Part shown: one piece after another, positions 1 through 5,613 of the stretch
Layout of the letters: every line of letters starts with the position of its first letter
Numbering within the stretch: position 1 is the stretch's first letter
Assembly: GCA_030608985.1 (NCBI GenBank)
Contig: JAUWDC010000074.1
Location: forward strand, 1-6,348
Source: Desulfobia sp.
GTDB taxonomy: Bacteria; Desulfobacterota; Desulfobulbia; Desulfobulbales; SURF-16
Reading direction: 5' to 3'
Length of the DNA stretch: 6,348 bases
The notes under the pieces: generated by a model
Database searches by the model: none
What the model saw: only the letters and a program-made list of their open reading frames with translations
Told to the model about the DNA's origin: nothing
Position numbers and translations under genes: made by a program

Positions 1-150
1 TTCTGCGTCCAGTACTACCCGTACGAGCGGCTGTCCGATGACGGTTTCCTGGCGAACTTCGCGACCGATGCCGAGCCGGCGATCGCGGTTCCGGACGGGA
101 TGCAGGTGAGGCCGGGAATGGAATACCTGACGCACCCGCACATCGTGTTC
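1..150 (+). other. Foreign GC-rich segment with + strand coding signal (partial, unidentified)
   Basis: By direct count this stretch is 63% GC (95 of 150), against 46% for the next 150 bases. Read on the + strand from base 1, it is an open frame in which 44 of 50 codons end in G or C, the signature of a real gene from a high-GC genome. The peptide begins FCVQYYPYERLSDD and reaches THPHIVF just before the composition changes; I do not recognise it. The frame stays open by chance to a stop at 388-390, but its sequence after about 150 is cysteine-rich and implausible, because there it is the shadow of the - strand gene. The switch lies between about 145 and 160. A chimeric contig end is the likeliest explanation. 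A true insertion or recombination junction is possible. Confidence 0.6.
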
Positions 151-1092
151 GAGATATGTCTGCATTTTCATCAATACATCAGCCAATTCTTCATCAACAT
201 CCGGTATTGTCTTGCCTGCACAGAATCGGAGAAGCCAGTAACGAATCCGCTCAACAACACTTGCTGTTTTTGCAATCGGACGCGCTGTCTGCTCCTGGGA
301 AGCAAGATGATTAAATATGTCCTGTGCGTCCCCCATAAGGCCTGGGAGATACTCTTTCAGAAAGGAAGCTGCCCGGACAGTTTGCAGTAGGCAATAAATT
401 GCCTGTGCCAGATCAGGCTGAGGGAAACAGCTAAAAAAATGACTGACAATAATTTCTTTGGAGACAGGGATGGTATTATAGCGTTGGACCAGGCTGGAAC
501 AGAGGTCGATATGGTTGCCGGTTGTCTGGCAATAGAGGTCTTTTTCGATAAAGGCCCATTGGAACGTTGCTATCAGCTTATAGAACAAAAAATTCTGCTG
601 TTCATCATCAAAAGCTGAGATCTCTCTGGGCAGAAAGATAGTCGTCGTGTCCGTTGAAGCAAAAGGAGCGGGTTCAAGTAGTAGATTTTTATTAGCCAAT
701 CCACGCATATAGGGAAGAAGCCTTGCTGACACCTCTTCAAATGAGAGCCTCCCCTGACCGCGTATACGCTGAAAATAGATATTGTCCCTATCTGCCAGGA
801 ATGAACGTGCAGCCCGCAATCCATCAGCCTCAAAAATTTCCAGGATCCTTCTCACCCATTCAGGAACTTCATCTGGAGTGATCTGTTGCAGGGTCTTATC
901 AAATTCTTCGAGGATGGAAAAACAAAGGGCGGTGCTGACCGGCCAGATAGCGGCTATCTGCTGAAAAATCAGATCGTCAAGACTGCGATCAAATCCGGCA
1001 ATCAGACTGATGAGCTCCTCCTGCTCCCATTCGTTGAGATACTCAGGAGGAATTATACGCCACAAACGATCTTCAAATTGCTCCTTGACCAT
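1..1092 (-). CDS. NorD/CbbO-type protein (MoxR partner), N-terminal part only, truncated
   Basis: This is the partner-type protein of the upstream CbbQ/NorQ ATPase. The frame starts at ATG 1092, preceded by GGGAGA with 4 nt between it and the start, and it begins 11 nt after the ATPase stop, as in a translationally tight operon. It remains open for 364 codons to the window edge. Residues 1-313 read as a soluble, mostly helical protein. The block around residues 115-182 (LSFEEVSARLLPYMRGL, then TIFLPREI, then NFLFYKLIATFQ) resembles the N-terminal region of NorD and CbbO, where a 'TdG.tIyLP' and 'Nf..YK' pattern precedes the rest. The family usually runs to 600 residues or more and ends in a von Willebrand A domain with a MIDAS site; that part is not in the window. 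From residue about 314 the translation turns arginine-rich (RNRDRRLGIGREVRQ), as expected from the antisense of the foreign GC-rich segment, so the genuine gene probably covers only about 151-1092. Family assignment is by remembered pattern. Confidence 0.72.
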   Translation of the reverse strand, partial: MVKEQFEDRLWRIIPPEYLNEWEQEELISLIAGFDRSLDDLIFQQIAAIWPVSTALCFSILEEFDKTLQQITPDEVPEWVRRILEIFEADGLRAARSFLADRDNIYFQRIRGQGRLSFEEVSARLLPYMRGLANKNLLLEPAPFASTDTTTIFLPREISAFDDEQQNFLFYKLIATFQWAFIEKDLYCQTTGNHIDLCSSLVQRYNTIPVSKEIIVSHFFSCFPQPDLAQAIYCLLQTVRAASFLKEYLPGLMGDAQDIFNHLASQEQTARPIAKTASVVERIRYWLLRFCAGKTIPDVDEELADVLMKMQTYLEHDVRVRQVFHSRPHLHPVRNRDRRLGIGREVRQETVIGQPLVRVVLDAE

Positions 1093-1103
1093 TACATCTC
1101 CCG

Positions 1104-1916
1104 CTAGAAAACAGCGCTAATCATCTCATCTATGGCAGCAATCAATTCAGCATCATCGGTAAGGACCTCAGAAATGGTCGCCCGGCATGTTTCACGGGGA
1201 GGTATTCCCTCTTGTATCAATATTCCGGAATGAACAAGAAGACGTGTACTTGCCCCCTCCGGCAGTCCGGAGTCCTTGAGTCCACGAGTCATTTCAGCAA
1301 TACGAACCAGTGAACGGGCCATATTTTCATCAACACCTGCCTCGTGGCTGACAATAGCGATTTCAAGTGACGGCTCAGGATAATTCAACTCCAGGGCAAT
1401 GAAACGCTGACGGGTGGATTGTTTTAAATCTTTCAGAACTGATTGATAGCCGGGATTGTAGGATACCGCCAACATAAACTCAGGAGGTGCCGTGAGCAGT
1501 TCGCTCCGTTTTTCAATGGCCAGCTCACGGCGGTCGTCTGCAAGAGGATGAATAACCACAGTGGTGTCTTTTCTGGCCTCGACCACTTCATCAAGATAAC
1601 AGATTGCCCCGTGGCGGACAGCAAGGGTCATCGGTCCATCCATCCAGAATGTATCTCCCCCCCTGATCAGGTAGCGTCCGACTAAATCACTGGTGGACAG
1701 ATCATCGTGACAAGATACGGTAATGAGCGGTCTTCCAAGCTTCCAGGCGAGAAACTGCATAAACCGTGTTTTTCCGCTGCCGGTGGGGCCCTTGAGCAGG
1801 AGAGGGATACCATTTCGGTAAGCAGCAAGACCGATGGTCAGCTCATTTTTCTGCTCAAGGTAAAAAGGCTCCTCAACAATACGGTGCTCCTCAATCTTTT
1901 TACTTTTTGACTCCAT
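1104..1916 (-). CDS. CbbQ/NirQ/NorQ-family MoxR AAA+ ATPase
   Basis: A 270-residue cytosolic AAA+ ATPase of the MoxR clade, matching the usual length of CbbQ/NorQ proteins (about 265-275). Visible motifs are Walker A GPTGSGKT at 43-50, Walker B ICYLDEV at 105-111 (D109, E110), sensor-1 asparagine N154 in AVSYNPG, arginine-finger candidates R169 and R171 in STRQRF, and sensor-2 R225 in GASTR. The last 85 or so residues fit the CbbQ C-terminal domain. Known relatives form hexameric rings that, with a VWA-domain partner, use ATP to activate Rubisco (CbbQ) or nitric oxide reductase (NorQ). The ATG at 1916 has an AGGGA 5 nt upstream and lies 15 nt after the acnB stop; the NorD/CbbO-like gene follows after 11 nt, so the three genes are very probably one transcript. 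No Rubisco or NO reductase gene is in view, so neither specific symbol is justified. Aconitase B is the neighbour-based candidate client (inference). Confidence 0.92.
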   Translation of the reverse strand: MESKSKKIEEHRIVEEPFYLEQKNELTIGLAAYRNGIPLLLKGPTGSGKTRFMQFLAWKLGRPLITVSCHDDLSTSDLVGRYLIRGGDTFWMDGPMTLAVRHGAICYLDEVVEARKDTTVVIHPLADDRRELAIEKRSELLTAPPEFMLAVSYNPGYQSVLKDLKQSTRQRFIALELNYPEPSLEIAIVSHEAGVDENMARSLVRIAEMTRGLKDSGLPEGASTRLLVHSGILIQEGIPPRETCRATISEVLTDDAELIAAIDEMISAVF

Positions 1917-1931
1917 TTTCGTCCCTGCCCG

Positions 1932-4508
1932 TTAACACTCACACTCTTTATTTGCAATATCTTCAGCGTTCTTATACACATCAATCTGGTCAAAATTACT
2001 GCATCGATAAATCTCTGCTGCCGAAGGAGCAATATTTTTTACACGATCCATATATTCCTCTACGCTGGGCAGACGTCCCAAAATAGCTGCAACTGCCGCC
2101 AGTTCGGCAGAGGCAAGATAGACATTTGCTCCAGTCCCCAGCCTGTTAGGAAAATTTCGGGTCGACGTGGAAACAACAGTGGCATTATCTTTTACCCTGG
2201 CCTGGTTGCCCATGCACAGAGAACAGCCGGGAATTTCTATCCGCGCCCCTGATTTCCCGAAAATACTGTAATAGCCCTCCTCGGTGAGAACCTGCTTGTC
2301 CATAATGGTAGGAGGAGCTATCCACAAGCGGGTTGGGAGATCCCCCTCGCCATCCAGCAACGTGCCGGCAGCCCTGAAGTGACCGATATTGGTCATACAG
2401 GAACCGATGAAAACTTCATCAATCTTTTCTCCGGTCACATCAGAGAGAAGTTTGACATTATCAGGATCATTCGGGCAGGCAAGAATAGGCTCTTTAATTG
2501 TACCCATATCAATCTCGAGAACCGCTGCATAATCGGCATTGTCATCTGCCACGAGCATTTCAGGATTTTCAAGCCACTTCTCCATGGCCTCTATTCTCCG
2601 TCCCAAAGCCTTGCTGTCCTGGTATCCTTCAGCAATCATCCATTTGAGCAGAACAATATTAGATGTAAGAAACTCAACAACGGGCTCCTTGTTCAGCTTA
2701 ATGGTGCAGGCAGCTGCCGAACGTTCAGCAGAGGAGTCAGTAAGTTCAAATGCCTGCTCCACTTTTAAGTCGGGGAGTCCTTCAATTTCAATAATCCGCC
2801 CGGAAAAAATGTTCTTTTTTCCCTCTTTGGCAACGGTCAGCATTCCCCGCTCTATGGCGCAATAGGGAATGGCATTAACCAGATCCCGCAGGGTTATTCC
2901 CGGCTGCATTTCTCCTGTAAACCGGACCAAAACCGACTCCGGCATATCAAGGGGCATGACACCGGTTGCCGCGGCAAAAGCAACGAGACCTGAACCTGCC
3001 GGAAAGGAAAGACCAATGGGGAAACGAGTATGGGAATCACCTCCTGTTCCCATGGTGTCAGGAATAAGCATGCGATTAAGCCAGGAATGCACGACGCCGT
3101 CACCAGGTCGCAAAGCCACACCGGACCGGGTTGAAAAAAACGATGGTAATGTCTTGTGGGCCTGAACATCCACCGGTTTCGGGTAGGCTGCAGTATGACA
3201 AAATGACTGTAATACGAAATCAGCTGAAAAACCGAGACAGGCCAGGTCCTTGAGCTCGTCACGGGTCATTGGGCCCGTGGTGTCCTGGGAGCAGACCGTT
3301 GTCATCTTCGGTTCACAATACCCACCTGGGTGGACACCTTCAAGTCCGCAGGCGCGGCCAACAATTTTCTGAGCCAGGGTATATCCTTTCCCTGTATCTG
3401 CGGCTGGCGCCGGCTTTCTGAAAATATCTGAAACAGGAAGATCAAGCGCTTCGCGGGCACGACCTGTAAGGCCACGGCCAATAATGAGCGGGATACGGCC
3501 ACCGGCCTGCACTTCATCTATCAGCACGTCTGTTTTCAGTGCGAATGTACAGACATCTTCCCCTGTTTCATTATTTTTAACGACTCCTTCGTAGGGATAT
3601 ATATCAACAACATCGCCCATGGCAAGTTTAGAGACATCACACTCGATAGGCAATGCACCGGCATCTTCCATGGTATTGAAAAAGATAGGAGCAATTTTAC
3701 CGCCAAGGACATATCCACCGGCCCGCTTATTCGGAATAAAAGGAATATCAATACCGGTATGCCAGAGAACCGAGTTTGTCGCAGATTTACGGGAAGAGCC
3801 TGTTCCGACCACATCACCTACATAGGCCACCGGGTATCCTTTCTTTTTCAGTTCAACGATGGTCTCCAGGGCATTTCCTTCAAGACCGGGACGCGGGTCC
3901 CTGAGCATGACATTAGCATGCAATGGAATATCAGGCCGGGACCAGGCATCAGTAGCCGGGGACAAATCGTCGGTATTGGTTTCTCCCGGCACTTTAAAAA
4001 TGGTAACGGTAATTTTTTCAGGCAATTTCGGGCTGCGTGTGAACCATTCAGCATCAGCCCATGACTGAAGAACCTGTTGAGCAGAACTGTTGCCGGCGCG
4101 CGCCTTTTCCTTAATATCATAAAAGGCATCAAACATCAGCAGGGTATGGGAAAGGGCCTTTACAGCTGCAGGAGCAAGCTCGGCATCATCCAAAGCATCT
4201 ATGATCGGGTTAATATTATACCCGCCAAGCATTGTTCCTAACAACTCCACAGCCTTCACCCTGTTAATAAGGGGACAAACACTGTTGCCTCTTGCTATAT
4301 CTGCCAGAAACTCTGCTTTTACAGCAGCGGCTTCATCTACTCCGGCCGGCACACGGTTGGTGATAAGATCCAGCAAAAAATCCTCCTCGCCTGCTGGAGG
4401 GTTCTTCAATAATTCTATAAGGTCAGTCACCTGCCGGGAATTAAGAGGTAGTGGCGGGACTCCTTCGGTGTTACGTTCTTCAACATGTTTACGGTATTCG
4501 TCAAGCAT
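1932..4508 (-). CDS. acnB: Aconitase B (aconitate hydratase 2 / 2-methylisocitrate dehydratase)
   Basis: Cytosolic [4Fe-4S] enzyme that isomerises citrate to isocitrate via cis-aconitate; members of this family also dehydrate 2-methylisocitrate. The 858 residues compare with 865 in E. coli AcnB, which it resembles along its whole length. Domain order is AcnB-specific: an N-terminal HEAT-like domain (about 1-158), the swivel domain (about 165-370) with [16 protein letters not shown] at 231-246, then the cluster-bearing core with [13 protein letters not shown] at 407-419 and [11 protein letters not shown] at 487-497. The three cluster cysteines are C704 in FIGSCMTN, and C762 and C765 in PGCSLCMGN. 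The start is set at ATG 4508 because the protein then begins MLDEYRKHV like E. coli MLEEYRKHV, and AGGAGG lies 8 nt upstream. A TTG one codon earlier (4511) is in frame but has no reason to be preferred. The protein ends in the unusual tail CEC. It is the first gene of a probable operon with the CbbQ/NorQ-like and NorD/CbbO-like genes. Confidence 0.98.
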   Translation of the reverse strand: MLDEYRKHVEERNTEGVPPLPLNSRQVTDLIELLKNPPAGEEDFLLDLITNRVPAGVDEAAAVKAEFLADIARGNSVCPLINRVKAVELLGTMLGGYNINPIIDALDDAELAPAAVKALSHTLLMFDAFYDIKEKARAGNSSAQQVLQSWADAEWFTRSPKLPEKITVTIFKVPGETNTDDLSPATDAWSRPDIPLHANVMLRDPRPGLEGNALETIVELKKKGYPVAYVGDVVGTGSSRKSATNSVLWHTGIDIPFIPNKRAGGYVLGGKIAPIFFNTMEDAGALPIECDVSKLAMGDVVDIYPYEGVVKNNETGEDVCTFALKTDVLIDEVQAGGRIPLIIGRGLTGRAREALDLPVSDIFRKPAPAADTGKGYTLAQKIVGRACGLEGVHPGGYCEPKMTTVCSQDTTGPMTRDELKDLACLGFSADFVLQSFCHTAAYPKPVDVQAHKTLPSFFSTRSGVALRPGDGVVHSWLNRMLIPDTMGTGGDSHTRFPIGLSFPAGSGLVAFAAATGVMPLDMPESVLVRFTGEMQPGITLRDLVNAIPYCAIERGMLTVAKEGKKNIFSGRIIEIEGLPDLKVEQAFELTDSSAERSAAACTIKLNKEPVVEFLTSNIVLLKWMIAEGYQDSKALGRRIEAMEKWLENPEMLVADDNADYAAVLEIDMGTIKEPILACPNDPDNVKLLSDVTGEKIDEVFIGSCMTNIGHFRAAGTLLDGEGDLPTRLWIAPPTIMDKQVLTEEGYYSIFGKSGARIEIPGCSLCMGNQARVKDNATVVSTSTRNFPNRLGTGANVYLASAELAAVAAILGRLPSVEEYMDRVKNIAPSAAEIYRCSNFDQIDVYKNAEDIANKECEC

Positions 4509-4516
4509 CAAATGCT

Positions 4517-4522
4517 CCTCCT
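4517..4522 (-). promoter_or_regulatory. Shine-Dalgarno site of acnB
   Basis: AGGAGG on the - strand with 8 nt to ATG 4508. It decides for the ATG over the in-frame TTG at 4511, for which the spacing would be 5 nt and which would add one residue absent from E. coli AcnB. Confidence 0.75.
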
Positions 4523-4531
4523 GGTTACTAT

Positions 4532-4561
4532 GCTATATTCTGTTTCTCCCGGTAATTGCAA
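4532..4561 (-). promoter_or_regulatory. Candidate sigma-70-type promoter of acnB
   Basis: On the - strand TTGCAA (4561-4556, four of six matches to TTGACA) is followed after 18 nt by TATAGC (4537-4532). Transcription would start near 4525 and give a very short leader that just includes the AGGAGG. The -35 hexamer lies exactly at the centre of the dyad at 4544-4573. Both boxes are imperfect, so this is a candidate only; an alternative start lies upstream at the TATAAT at 4703-4708. Confidence 0.35.
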
Positions 4562-4573
4562 CATCCGGGGGAA
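4544..4573. promoter_or_regulatory. 30-bp interrupted palindrome, candidate operator for acnB
   Basis: The sequence reads TTC-N1-CCCGG-N3-TTGCAA-N3-CCGGG-N1-GAA. Eleven of fifteen base pairs across the axis (4558/4559) are complementary, arranged in three blocks about one helical turn apart, which suits a dimeric helix-turn-helix protein bound to one face of the DNA. It lies 36 bp upstream of the acnB start and covers the candidate -35 box, so binding would be expected to repress, or to activate if the true promoter lies elsewhere. The regulator is unknown. It could also fold as an RNA stem (CCCGG/CCGGG) if transcribed from further upstream. Confidence 0.45.
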
Positions 4574-4611
4574 TATTTTTATTTTCCTGTTACGCGCAGA
4601 AGCACCATAAT

Positions 4612-4657
4612 AAAAAGAGAAGGCTCATGCAACTGCATGACGCATCTTCTCTTATTT
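4612..4657 (-). terminator. Long hairpin with T-run, terminator or attenuator ahead of acnB
   Basis: The inner stem is TCATGCA/TGCATGA (4625-4631 and 4634-4640) and the outer stem is AAGAGAAG/CTTCTCTT (4615-4622 and 4646-4653), with a small internal loop between them. Read on the - strand, the 3' arm runs into TTTTTATT, so it has the form of a factor-independent terminator for leftward transcription. It is about 220 bp past the nifX-like stop, behind a nearer terminator, and about 100 bp before acnB. It is therefore either a second terminator or an attenuator in a long acnB leader. The stem is rather poor in GC. Confidence 0.5.
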
Positions 4658-4690
4658 CGAAAGATAATATTTCAACTTTTCGATTTGATA

Positions 4691-4712
4691 TATCTATTTT
4701 AAATTATAGATA
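4691..4712. promoter_or_regulatory. AT-rich palindrome overlapping a TATAAT box
   Basis: TATCTAT (4691-4697) and ATAGATA (4706-4712) are perfect inverted arms around an 8-nt AT core. On the - strand a full TATAAT lies at 4708-4703, inside the right arm and core, but the -35 position holds only ATTTTA. This may be a regulated upstream acnB promoter with its operator, or simply AT-rich intergenic DNA. If used, the start would be near 4696 and the transcript would carry the hairpin at 4612-4657 in its leader. Confidence 0.25.
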
Positions 4713-4791
4713 CTTTTTTGAACCATAAAATATCGAACAAGGAAATAAGCGCAGACTTCGATACCGAATGTCGAAATGAGGAAGAAATGGG

Positions 4792-4829
4792 AAAAAAGCG
4801 GAAACCGCAGACATCATGATCTCCCGCTT
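4792..4829 (-). terminator. Rho-independent terminator of the nifX-like gene
   Basis: On the - strand AAGCGG (4829-4824) pairs with CCGCTT (4801-4796), directly followed by a run of T (the A-run 4797-4792 on the + strand). A shorter alternative stem, GCGG-TTT-CCGC, ends at the same T-run. It lies about 50 nt after the stop of the nifX-like gene, the expected place for its terminator. Confidence 0.6.
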
Positions 4830-4876
4830 AGGAAGTGAAATAAAAGAGAAAATTAAAAAAAGGAGAAAAGTCGCAA

Positions 4877-5176
4877 TCAAATCCTGATGTCAGCAATTGG
4901 CCCTTCATAGACAACAGGTGTAATACCGCGATCGGAAAGAACGCGTGCAGGTGCTTCCTGGATCCGCGCCATGAAGACTTTATCGCAATCATCGATAATG
5001 TCGGCTACCCATTCGAGCATATCTCTATCAAAAACGCCATAAGGAAGCGGCTCGGAAACCCTCTCGTCAATGAACTTCAGCCCTTTTTTATCCTGCTCAT
5101 AAATTAAAAAACGATCAGCATGACTGAATTTTTCATCGACCTTGACTCTATCACTTGATACCACCGCAATCCGCAT
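4877..5176 (-). CDS. NifX/NifB-type dinitrogenase iron-molybdenum cofactor domain protein
   Basis: A 99-residue single-domain protein of the Nitro_FeMo-Co family (NifX, NafY core, C-terminal part of NifB), small cytosolic proteins that hold or carry Fe-S or FeMo-type cofactors. The fold pattern is visible: MRIAVVSSD strand at 1-9, VDEKFSHADRFLIYE at 13-27, VFMARIQEAPARVL at 67-80 and GITPVVYEGPI at 84-94, where relatives have similar 'v..ariG..p...L...gi..v...g.i' blocks. The start is set at ATG 5176 because family members begin with this strand, and AAAGG lies 7 nt upstream. A TTG at 5218 would add 14 polar residues. The place of the family's usual HFG triplet reads KFS, with a histidine just after it. 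No other nif gene is in the window, so a role in nitrogenase assembly cannot be claimed. It is not part of the acnB operon, since a terminator and more than 360 nt separate them. Confidence 0.87.
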   Translation of the reverse strand: MRIAVVSSDRVKVDEKFSHADRFLIYEQDKKGLKFIDERVSEPLPYGVFDRDMLEWVADIIDDCDKVFMARIQEAPARVLSDRGITPVVYEGPIADIRI

Positions 5177-5257
5177 TGTTACGCCTTTGACATATTTTGA
5201 ATTTTTTTGATTGAGCAATAACTACCACTCCAATCTCTTCGCTTTCCTGCTTTATAG

Positions 5258-5273
5258 TTCAATATGCATGCCA
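5258..5273 (-). promoter_or_regulatory. Near-consensus sigma-54 promoter element upstream of the nifX-like gene
   Basis: On the - strand TGGCAT-N5-TTGAA matches the -24/-12 pattern TGGCAC-N5-TTGCW in spacing and in most bases, but the highly conserved GC of the -12 element reads GA. Transcription would start near 5245 and leave a leader of about 70 nt. Sigma-54 control is common for nitrogen-fixation genes, which makes the match suggestive; the lost C makes it doubtful. Confidence 0.25.
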
Positions 5274-5390
5274 GGCTTTTCATTCTCCAGGTAAATTTTC
5301 ACAACATACTGATTTCCCCTTAAAAAGTTTTTCCCAACCAATAATAACAAGGAAACTATGATGTAATTATTTTGACGAATTGCCGAACTT

Positions 5391-5410
5391 ATGTTCAATA
5401 TCTTGAACAT
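5391..5410. promoter_or_regulatory. Perfect palindrome ATGTTCAA-N4-TTGAACAT, CRP/FNR-style operator candidate
   Basis: Two perfect 8-bp arms flank a 4-bp spacer. The TTCAA-N4-TTGAA core has the geometry of CRP/FNR-family sites (FNR itself uses TTGAT-N4-ATCAA). Its centre at 5400.5 is about 41.5 bp before the start predicted from the TATAAT at 5430-5435, the classic position for an activator that touches RNA polymerase. A second, slightly imperfect copy lies at 5468-5485. Confidence 0.5.
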
Positions 5411-5429
5411 TTCAAGACATGAAAGGTCA

Positions 5430-5435
5430 TATAAT
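5430..5435 (+). promoter_or_regulatory. TATAAT -10 box, candidate promoter of the TPR gene
   Basis: A full TATAAT with no acceptable -35 box 16-18 bp upstream, as expected of an activator-dependent promoter with the palindrome at 5391-5410 in place of the -35. The start would be near 5442 and the leader about 170 nt, including the long hairpin at 5490-5548. A competing option is TTGACG (5372-5377) with CAATAT (5396-5401), which would place the palindrome over the -10. Confidence 0.35.
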
Positions 5436-5467
5436 TATTAACGAGTGAAGATTACAGGAAAAGATAC

Positions 5468-5485
5468 GGTTCAATTTTTTCAACC
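5468..5485. promoter_or_regulatory. Second GTTCAA-N4-TTCAAC site
   Basis: GGTTCAA and TTCAACC surround TTTT and pair in six of seven positions. The core differs by one base from the perfect site at 5391-5410 and has the same N4 spacing; the two centres are 76 bp apart. It would lie downstream of the predicted start at about 5442, where binding could act as a roadblock or assist looping. Confidence 0.35.
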
Positions 5486-5489
5486 TGCA

Positions 5490-5548
5490 TTGTAATTGTT
5501 CAGCAACACTTCATCCGGAGTCTACGCTTATCTGCTGAACAATTACAA
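5490..5548. repeat. 16-bp perfect inverted repeat with 27-nt loop before the TPR gene
   Basis: TTGTAATTGTTCAGCA (5490-5505) is the exact reverse complement of 5533-5548. The 27-nt loop contains the small palindrome TCCGGA (5514-5519). Neither strand has a T-run after the stem, so it is not a standard terminator. It ends 65 nt before the GTG of the TPR gene. It could be a stable leader RNA stem controlling that mRNA, a pair of protein-binding half-sites, or a small repeat element; no flanking target duplication was seen. Confidence 0.7.
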
Positions 5549-5556
5549 CTGGATGT

Positions 5557-5593
5557 TTGGCTAAATTATTAACCCCACCTAAATAATTACCCT
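5557..5593 (+). promoter_or_regulatory. Imperfect 18-bp-spaced direct repeat and weak promoter-like boxes
   Basis: CTAAATTATTAACCC (5561-5575) is followed 18 bp later by CTAAATAATTACCCT (5579-5593). TTGGCT (5557-5562) and TAAATA (5580-5585), 17 bp apart, could serve as weak -35 and -10 boxes close to the TPR gene. The 10-mer AATTATTAAC inside the first copy also occurs at 5433-5442. Much of this may be AT-rich chance. Confidence 0.2.
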
Positions 5594-5601
5594 GCATTTA
5601 C

Positions 5602-5607
5602 AAGGAG
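5602..5607 (+). promoter_or_regulatory. Shine-Dalgarno site of the TPR gene
   Basis: AAGGAG with 6 nt to GTG 5614. It fixes the start at the GTG; the first ATG in the frame is at codon 17 and would remove the residues before the membrane segment. Confidence 0.75.
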
Positions 5608-5613
5608 AGTAAC

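Noticed and set aside
100..390. Plus-strand 96-codon ORF spanning the composition switch
   Set aside because: Its first part belongs to the foreign GC-rich scrap and the rest is the antisense of the NorD/CbbO-like gene; it is not one protein.
1104..1916. Calling the ATPase specifically NorQ or CbbQ
   Set aside because: No nitric oxide reductase or Rubisco gene is visible and the family motifs do not separate the two, so only the family is named.
2379..4064. Several open frames on the + strand and in other - strand frames across this region
   Set aside because: All lie within acnB, which matches E. coli AcnB end to end; they are shadows of its codon use.
4634..4654. Six-codon leader peptide (MRHAVA) on the - strand within the hairpin
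   Set aside because: The purine-rich stretch before its ATG leaves no spacing for ribosome binding, and it has no run of a regulatory amino acid, so it is not a credible attenuation peptide.
4201..4728. Plus-strand 175-codon ORF running out of acnB into the spacer
   Set aside because: Most of it is antisense to the acnB N-terminus, the rest runs through the hairpin and AT-rich region, and it resembles no known protein.
5177..5218. Longer start (TTG 5218) for the nifX-like gene
   Set aside because: It would add 14 polar residues before the strand with which family members begin; ATG 5176 has its own AAAGG at good spacing.
5490..5548. Inverted repeat as the ends of an insertion sequence or a terminator
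   Set aside because: There is no transposase, no target duplication and only 27 nt between the arms, and no T-run follows on either strand.
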